Program-made: the position numbers and the translations under genes | Origin: Candidatus Eisenbacteria bacterium | GTDB taxonomy: Bacteria > Eisenbacteria > RBG-16-71-46 > SZUA-252 | Assembly: GCA_005893305.1 (NCBI GenBank) | Contig: VBOZ01000010.1 | Span: 29,425-93,424, forward strand | DNA: 64,000 nucleotides | Reading direction: 5' to 3' | The notes under the pieces: generated by a model | What the model saw: only the letters and a program-made list of their open reading frames with translations | Database searches by the model: none | What the model was told of the DNA's origin: nothing | In this document: positions 59,973 through 64,000 of the stretch, one piece after another | Position numbering within the stretch: position 1 is the stretch's first letter | How the letters are laid out: every line of letters begins with the position of its first letter

Positions 59973-61558
59973 ACGCGCTCGATCATCCGGGAGCGGCTCA
60001 CCCGGAACGGCTTTCGCGCGCGAAACAGCTCGCGGCTCGAACTGGGACCCGAGCGCCTCGGCTCGATCGCGTCCATCGCGATCCAGCGGCGCAGATGCCG
60101 GGCGAGTTCGGTCGAGGTAGGGTGGGGGTGCGGAGCGAGGGTTCCACCCTCGACGTTTCCGGCCGGATCCCGCGTGAACGTGCAGCCGCAGAGGACCCGC
60201 ACGACCACCCCGCTGAAGCGACCCAGTGAAGGGTGGCGCACCGTGACGGAATCGCGATGGATGAACTGCTCGCGAACGCCGCCCCCGACGCGGGCGGGCA
60301 GCGTGGTCCGCTCGAGACGGGCGCCGCGCGGGACCCCAAGCGCGGCCCGGATCGCCGCGGCGCCGCCCGGGCGGTCTGGGTCCAGAGCGCTCAGCGCCCG
60401 ATAACCCGAAGAAGCCGCGCGTGCCCGAGCCCCGCGCGCCCGGCCCGCGGCGAGAGCGGGGAGCCGGATCCCGTGGCGCGCGAACGCCTCCTCGATTCCG
60501 ATCGTGGCCACGCCCCCTTCCTCGGACTGGTCGATCTCCCGCATCCGGAGCGCCACCGCGCGGTAGCGTGCCTCGCCGGGCGCGATCGTCTCCACCGCGC
60601 GGGCCAGGATCCGGCCCGCGAGTCGTCTCGCCCGCTCCACGGCCGCCTCGGTCGAGTCCTGCTTCATCTCGCGGGCGAGGAGCCACACCAGCGTGTCGTA
60701 GAACGCGCCGGTGAACACGCGCGAGAAAGAATGCGGCTCGGCCGCCAGGTCCGTTTCGGGGGCGCCGGACGGAAGCGAATCGGGAGGGGCGTAGCGGAAC
60801 GAATTGTTGGCGTCGCGAAGGCGGGTGGGATCGCTGTTCGCGCCCGGACCGAAATTGTCGAAGATCGCCCGTCCGAGCGCCTCCGCGAGGCGGGAGACCA
60901 GGTTGCTTTTCCGGCCCGGGCCGCCGGCTTCACTCAGGAACGCCTTCCGCACGGCCGGATCGGTCAGGGTGGTCAGGAGGGCGGAACAGTCGGCGAATGC
61001 TTCGTGGAAGGAGGCCGTCTCCAGATCGACGCTCGACCAGTAGCCCGGCTGATAGACATCGAGGACGGCGTGCCCCGTCTCGTGGGACACGACGTCGAGG
61101 CTCTCCGCCGCGAAGACGGTGCGTCCGGTGGTCTTGTCGACGTCGTAGAAGAACTGGAGGCTCTTCCGATCGTAGAACGCGTTCAGATCCTTCCCGGCGC
61201 GCAGCCGCACGCGAAGCGGCGTCCCGCCATGCCACGCGGAGAAATCGCGCTCGAGGAGGTCTTCCCAAACGTGGATCGTCCGCTGGAGCGCCACCTCGCC
61301 CTGCCAGTACTGAAACGCGAGGGTGCCCGGGGCGTAGGGGGCGGGGGCGTAGCGGCGCCCTTCGATCACGAAGGGGGGCTCGCCCAGCGCGCGGGGCAGG
61401 GGCGTCGCCGGAACCAGCCCGACCGTGGACTCGGGATCGTTGGGGAAGATCTGGACCGTGCCGTCGGCCCCCTTCCGGTCCGTCGCGGCCCCGCGCTTCC
61501 GCACCGTCGCGGCCCCGCGTTTCCGCACCGTCGAGCCCCCGCGTTTCCGGCGCTTCAC
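59960..61558 (-). CDS. Putative zinc metalloprotease (gluzincin-like)
   Basis: About 532 aa. The HExxH motif is SHETGHAVLD (residues about 155-164) and a HEAFAD segment about 25 residues later provides the likely third ligand, so a thermolysin-like gluzincin is probable; there is no signal peptide. The N-terminus starts with a basic tandem VRKRGAAT repeat of about 30 residues. A C-terminal domain (EQFIHRDSVTVRHPSLGRF) is not recognised. GTG 61558 overlaps the polX stop. Overlaps the convergent VOC gene by 13 nt. Confidence 0.75.
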   Translation of the reverse strand: MKRRKRGGSTVRKRGAATVRKRGAATDRKGADGTVQIFPNDPESTVGLVPATPLPRALGEPPFVIEGRRYAPAPYAPGTLAFQYWQGEVALQRTIHVWEDLLERDFSAWHGGTPLRVRLRAGKDLNAFYDRKSLQFFYDVDKTTGRTVFAAESLDVVSHETGHAVLDVYQPGYWSSVDLETASFHEAFADCSALLTTLTDPAVRKAFLSEAGGPGRKSNLVSRLAEALGRAIFDNFGPGANSDPTRLRDANNSFRYAPPDSLPSGAPETDLAAEPHSFSRVFTGAFYDTLVWLLAREMKQDSTEAAVERARRLAGRILARAVETIAPGEARYRAVALRMREIDQSEEGGVATIGIEEAFARHGIRLPALAAGRARGARARAASSGYRALSALDPDRPGGAAAIRAALGVPRGARLERTTLPARVGGGVREQFIHRDSVTVRHPSLGRFSGVVVRVLCGCTFTRDPAGNVEGGTLAPHPHPTSTELARHLRRWIAMDAIEPRRSGPSSSRELFRARKPFRVSRSRMIERVYFD

Positions 61559-63270
61559 CGGCGAGCCTGCAGAACGGCGAGCGCCTTCTCGACTGGGAGC
61601 GTGTTGACCACGTCCTTCTTGGTAAGCCAGCCCTTGCGCGCCGCCCCGATCCCGTAACGGAGGTCGTCGTAGCCCGTGGCCGAGTGGGCGTCGGAGTTGA
61701 CCGCGAACCGGATCTTCCGCTCCTTCGCCGGGTGAATCTCACGCCAATCGAGATCCAGCCGGTGCGGGCTCGCGTTCACCTCGATCACCACGCCTTCTCC
61801 GCTCGCCGCTTCGTATACCTCGTCGAGCCGGATTCGGAATCCCTCCCGCTGGAAAAGCAGCCTGCCCGTGGGGTGCGCGAGGATGCCCACGTACCGGTTC
61901 CTGATCGCACGGACGACGCGCTGTGTCATATCCGCCTCGCTCATCGTCAAGTTCGTGTGGATCGACGCGACCACGAAATCGAGCCGGCTCAAGACCTTAT
62001 CCGGGTAATCGAGCGCACCGTCCGGGAGGATGTCGACCTCGGCTCCCTTGAGGATCCGGAGCTTCTTCGAAGTCGCGTTCCAAGCGTCGATCTCCCTGTG
62101 CTGGCGTTTCAGATCGGCCTCCGAGAGCCCGTTCGCGTAGCGAGCGGTGGCGCTGTGGTCGGAAATGCCCAGATAGGACGCTCCCCATTCTTCGGCAGCG
62201 CGCGCCATTTCCTCCAGCGTGGAAACGCCGTCGCTGTAGGTCGTGTGGCAGTGGAGGAGCCCCTTCAAATCCCGAAGTGTGACCAGATCGGGCAGGGCGT
62301 TCTTCTCGGCGGCCTCGATCTCGCCGCGATCCTCGCGCAGCTCCGGCTCGATGTAGGCGAGCCCGAGGGCCGCGAATAGATCGGCCTCCGTGCGGATCGG
62401 CGGAGGCTTCTTCTTCCCGGTGAGGGCGTACTCGTTGAGGCTCCATCCGCGGTCCAGCGCCCGGGACCGCACGCGGATGTTGTGCGCGACGTTGCCCGTG
62501 AAGTAGTGGAGGGCAAACGGGAACTCCTCCGGCGTCACGAGCCTGAGGTCGACCGCGAGCCCGTCCGGGAGCCGCACCGAAATCTTGGTTTCTCCTGAAG
62601 CGATGATCGTCGCGTCGGGGACGAACGAAAGGAACGCCTTCCCGACTTCCTCGGCCTTCTCCGTCGCGACGAGCAGGTCGACGTCCTTCACGGTCTCCAT
62701 CCACCGCCTGAGGCTCCCACCCACCTCCACCTGGGTCACCGCGGGGAGCTTCCGGAGCTTCTTCGAGAGCTCCTCCGCCAGCGGCCGGACGTCGGCGGCG
62801 AGCCGGCGTCCGCCGCCGGCCTCGAGGAACGCGATCCCCTCGAGGATCTTCTTCTCGGACTGCTGGCCGAATCCCTTGAGCTCCCGGATCGCGCCCTTCT
62901 CGGCCGCGTGCTTGAGCTCCGCCAGCGACTTGATCCCGAGGGTCTCACCGAGCAGCCGCACCCGCTTCGGGCCCAAGCCGGGGACGCGGATCATCTCGAG
63001 GTAGCCGTGCGGGATCGAATCGACGAGCTCCTCGTAGAATTTCATGTGCCCGGTCTTCCAGAGCTCGGTGATCTTCTGAGCGGTCGACTCGCCGATGCCG
63101 TCGATCTCGGTCAGCGTTCCCGCTTCGATGAGCGTGCCGAGATCCTCGGAGATGCCCTCGACCGCGCGGGCGGCGTTCTCGTAGGCCCGCATCTTGAACG
63201 GGTTTTCTCCCTTGAGCTCCAGGAGGACGGCGATTTCCGACAGGGTGCGGGCGACGTCGCGCTTGTCCAC
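61555..63270 (-). CDS. polX: DNA polymerase X family protein with PHP domain
   Basis: 571 aa, GTG start. Repair polymerase and exonuclease. N-terminal HhH regions (GLGPKRVRLLGETLGI), the nucleotidyltransferase core GGSLRRWMETVKDVDLLVA with catalytic Asp, and a C-terminal PHP domain with HCHTTYSDG and GISDHSAT and HLDWREIH. Domain order is the usual bacterial PolX. Coupled to the metalloprotease by a GTGA overlap. Confidence 0.95.
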   Translation of the reverse strand: MDKRDVARTLSEIAVLLELKGENPFKMRAYENAARAVEGISEDLGTLIEAGTLTEIDGIGESTAQKITELWKTGHMKFYEELVDSIPHGYLEMIRVPGLGPKRVRLLGETLGIKSLAELKHAAEKGAIRELKGFGQQSEKKILEGIAFLEAGGGRRLAADVRPLAEELSKKLRKLPAVTQVEVGGSLRRWMETVKDVDLLVATEKAEEVGKAFLSFVPDATIIASGETKISVRLPDGLAVDLRLVTPEEFPFALHYFTGNVAHNIRVRSRALDRGWSLNEYALTGKKKPPPIRTEADLFAALGLAYIEPELREDRGEIEAAEKNALPDLVTLRDLKGLLHCHTTYSDGVSTLEEMARAAEEWGASYLGISDHSATARYANGLSEADLKRQHREIDAWNATSKKLRILKGAEVDILPDGALDYPDKVLSRLDFVVASIHTNLTMSEADMTQRVVRAIRNRYVGILAHPTGRLLFQREGFRIRLDEVYEAASGEGVVIEVNASPHRLDLDWREIHPAKERKIRFAVNSDAHSATGYDDLRYGIGAARKGWLTKKDVVNTLPVEKALAVLQARR

Positions 63271-63276
63271 GGGGGG

Positions 63277-63890
63277 TTAGAGCTTGAGGCTGACGGTGAC
63301 CCCGTCCCGAATGGGGAGCAGGGTCGTGTGGAAATCGGGGGCCCGGTAGAGGAGGCGCGTGAGCTCCTGAACCCCTCGCGCATTCCGATCGCCCCGCTTC
63401 CGAAGCACCCGGCCGCTCCAGAGCATGTTGTCGGTGATCAGGAGGCCGCCCGTTCGGAGCTTCTTCCGCGCGATGGGAAGCACCTCGGGATATTGCCATT
63501 TGTCGATGTCGTTCAGGATCACGTCGAACGTGCCGCGCTCGCGCTCGAGGTGTCCGATCGCGTCGCCCACGAGCGGCGCCCGAGATATTTCATCGCGCGC
63601 TTCGAGTTCGCGGGATCCCCCTCGGTCATCACGACCCGCCCTCTCGGGCCGACCGCCAACGCGAACCACACCGCCGTGTAGCCGTACCCCGAGCCCAGCT
63701 CGAAGACGCGGCGGGCGCGGATCGCCCGCGCGAGCTGATAGAGGACGCGCCCGACGAGGGGGCCGATGATCGGGAAGCCGTGCCGCTCGGCGTAGGCTTC
63801 CATCGGCCGGAGAATCGGATGTCGGTCGCGCTGGACTTTAAGAAGGTATTCGTTGATGCGCGGATTGGTGATCGCGAACGAGGCGCTCAT
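63277..63890 (-). CDS. O-methyltransferase, interrupted by a one-base frameshift
   Basis: Class I SAM methyltransferase of the catechol O-methyltransferase type. From ATG 63890 the first frame reads ERHGFPIIGPLVGRVLYQLARAIRARRVFELGSGYGYTAVW to MKYLGR; the rest, PLVGDAIGHLERERGTFDVILNDIDKWQYPEVLP to the stop at 63277, is in a frame one base off. Inserting a single G at the G-run complementary to CCC (63579-63581) rejoins them as YLGAPLVGD. Either a sequencing/assembly error or a recent inactivation; the clean halves favour error. Confidence 0.8.
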
Positions 63891-63920
63891 GTCGATCCCC
63901 CGTGGACGGCTCGCCCGCGG

Positions 63921-64000
63921 TCAGGCCAGCTCTTCGAGCGGGCGACGTCCCGAAAAGCCTGCGTCGATCGGATGCCAATGCCCGATCCGCTCCTCTCCGC
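63921..64000 (-). CDS. C-terminal end of an unidentified protein, cut by the window edge
   Basis: The minus strand reads about 26 codons ending ...ERIGHWHPIDAGFSGRRPLEELA and a stop at 63921. Context and codon use fit a real gene continuing beyond the window, upstream of the O-methyltransferase. Too short to identify. Confidence 0.4.
   Translation of the reverse strand, partial: GEERIGHWHPIDAGFSGRRPLEELA

Noticed and set aside
60233..61657. 474-aa frame opposite the metalloprotease
   Set aside because: Antisense shadow; the minus-strand protease has HExxH and coupling to polX.
1..64000. tRNA, rRNA, CRISPR, insertion sequence, prophage or defence island
   Set aside because: Scanned by eye in the gaps and by protein content; no such feature was found. 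Dedicated searches such as tRNAscan or CRISPR finders would be decisive and were not run.

Overview
The window is gene-dense, high-GC bacterial chromosome (a contig interior: both ends cut genes). It encodes a System I cytochrome c maturation cluster, a type IV pilin, several exported c-type cytochromes, a B12-dependent ribonucleotide reductase, a eukaryotic-type Ser/Thr kinase fused to a beta-propeller, and TPR/multi-membrane-span proteins. This mix suggests a Gram-negative, respiring environmental lineage in the Eisenbacteria / Gemmatimonadota / Acidobacteriota style; that placement is inference, since no rRNA or universal marker is present. No tRNA, rRNA, CRISPR array, insertion sequence or phage gene was recognised.

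Layout. 1-2.2 kb: 3' part of pyruvate kinase, an IscA-type Fe-S carrier with a clear terminator, and a small Rieske ferredoxin. 2.2-5.1 kb: a compact minus-strand block of four poorly known membrane proteins including a DUF6754-like protein. 5.2-9.9 kb: two large membrane-plus-TPR proteins flanking a membrane protein. 10-13 kb: nrdJ with a TATAAT promoter bracketed by two NrdR-like boxes. 13.3-17 kb: SRPBCC protein, flavin reductase, acetyl-CoA synthetase. 17.1-17.6 kb: a type IV pilin behind a near-consensus sigma-54 promoter. 17.7-33.4 kb: mixed accessory functions (beta-lactamase-fold protein, Fsr-type MFS pump, TMEM175-like channel, methyltransferase, phytase-like esterase, cytochromes, kinase, ABC-2 exporter, amidohydrolase). 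33.4-38.1 kb: an ScfR/RamB-type regulator divergent from malate synthase and isocitrate lyase, forming a glyoxylate-shunt unit that fits with acs upstream for acetate use. 38.2-42.4 kb: DinB protein, serine hydrolase, PAP2 phosphatase, rhomboid. 42.5-49.5 kb: ccmE-F-H-I-(unknown)-A-B-C-D-rhodanese, mostly with 4-nt stop/start overlaps. 49.6-53.1 kb: ETF-ubiquinone oxidoreductase with thioredoxin reductase, then YceI. 53.1-64 kb: housekeeping and repair genes (Nudix, dienelactone hydrolase, queG, Lon-N, nth, UPF0173, amidase, VOC, zinc metalloprotease, polX, a frameshifted O-methyltransferase).

Most notable: a 17-bp perfect inverted repeat inside a coding sequence of the ccm operon; an Asn-Gly tandem-repeat insertion in isocitrate lyase; tandem NrdR-like boxes; a sigma-54 pilin promoter; a Cys-type CcmE paired with a Cys-rich CcmH; and the four-gene membrane cluster, the best candidate here for an undescribed system.
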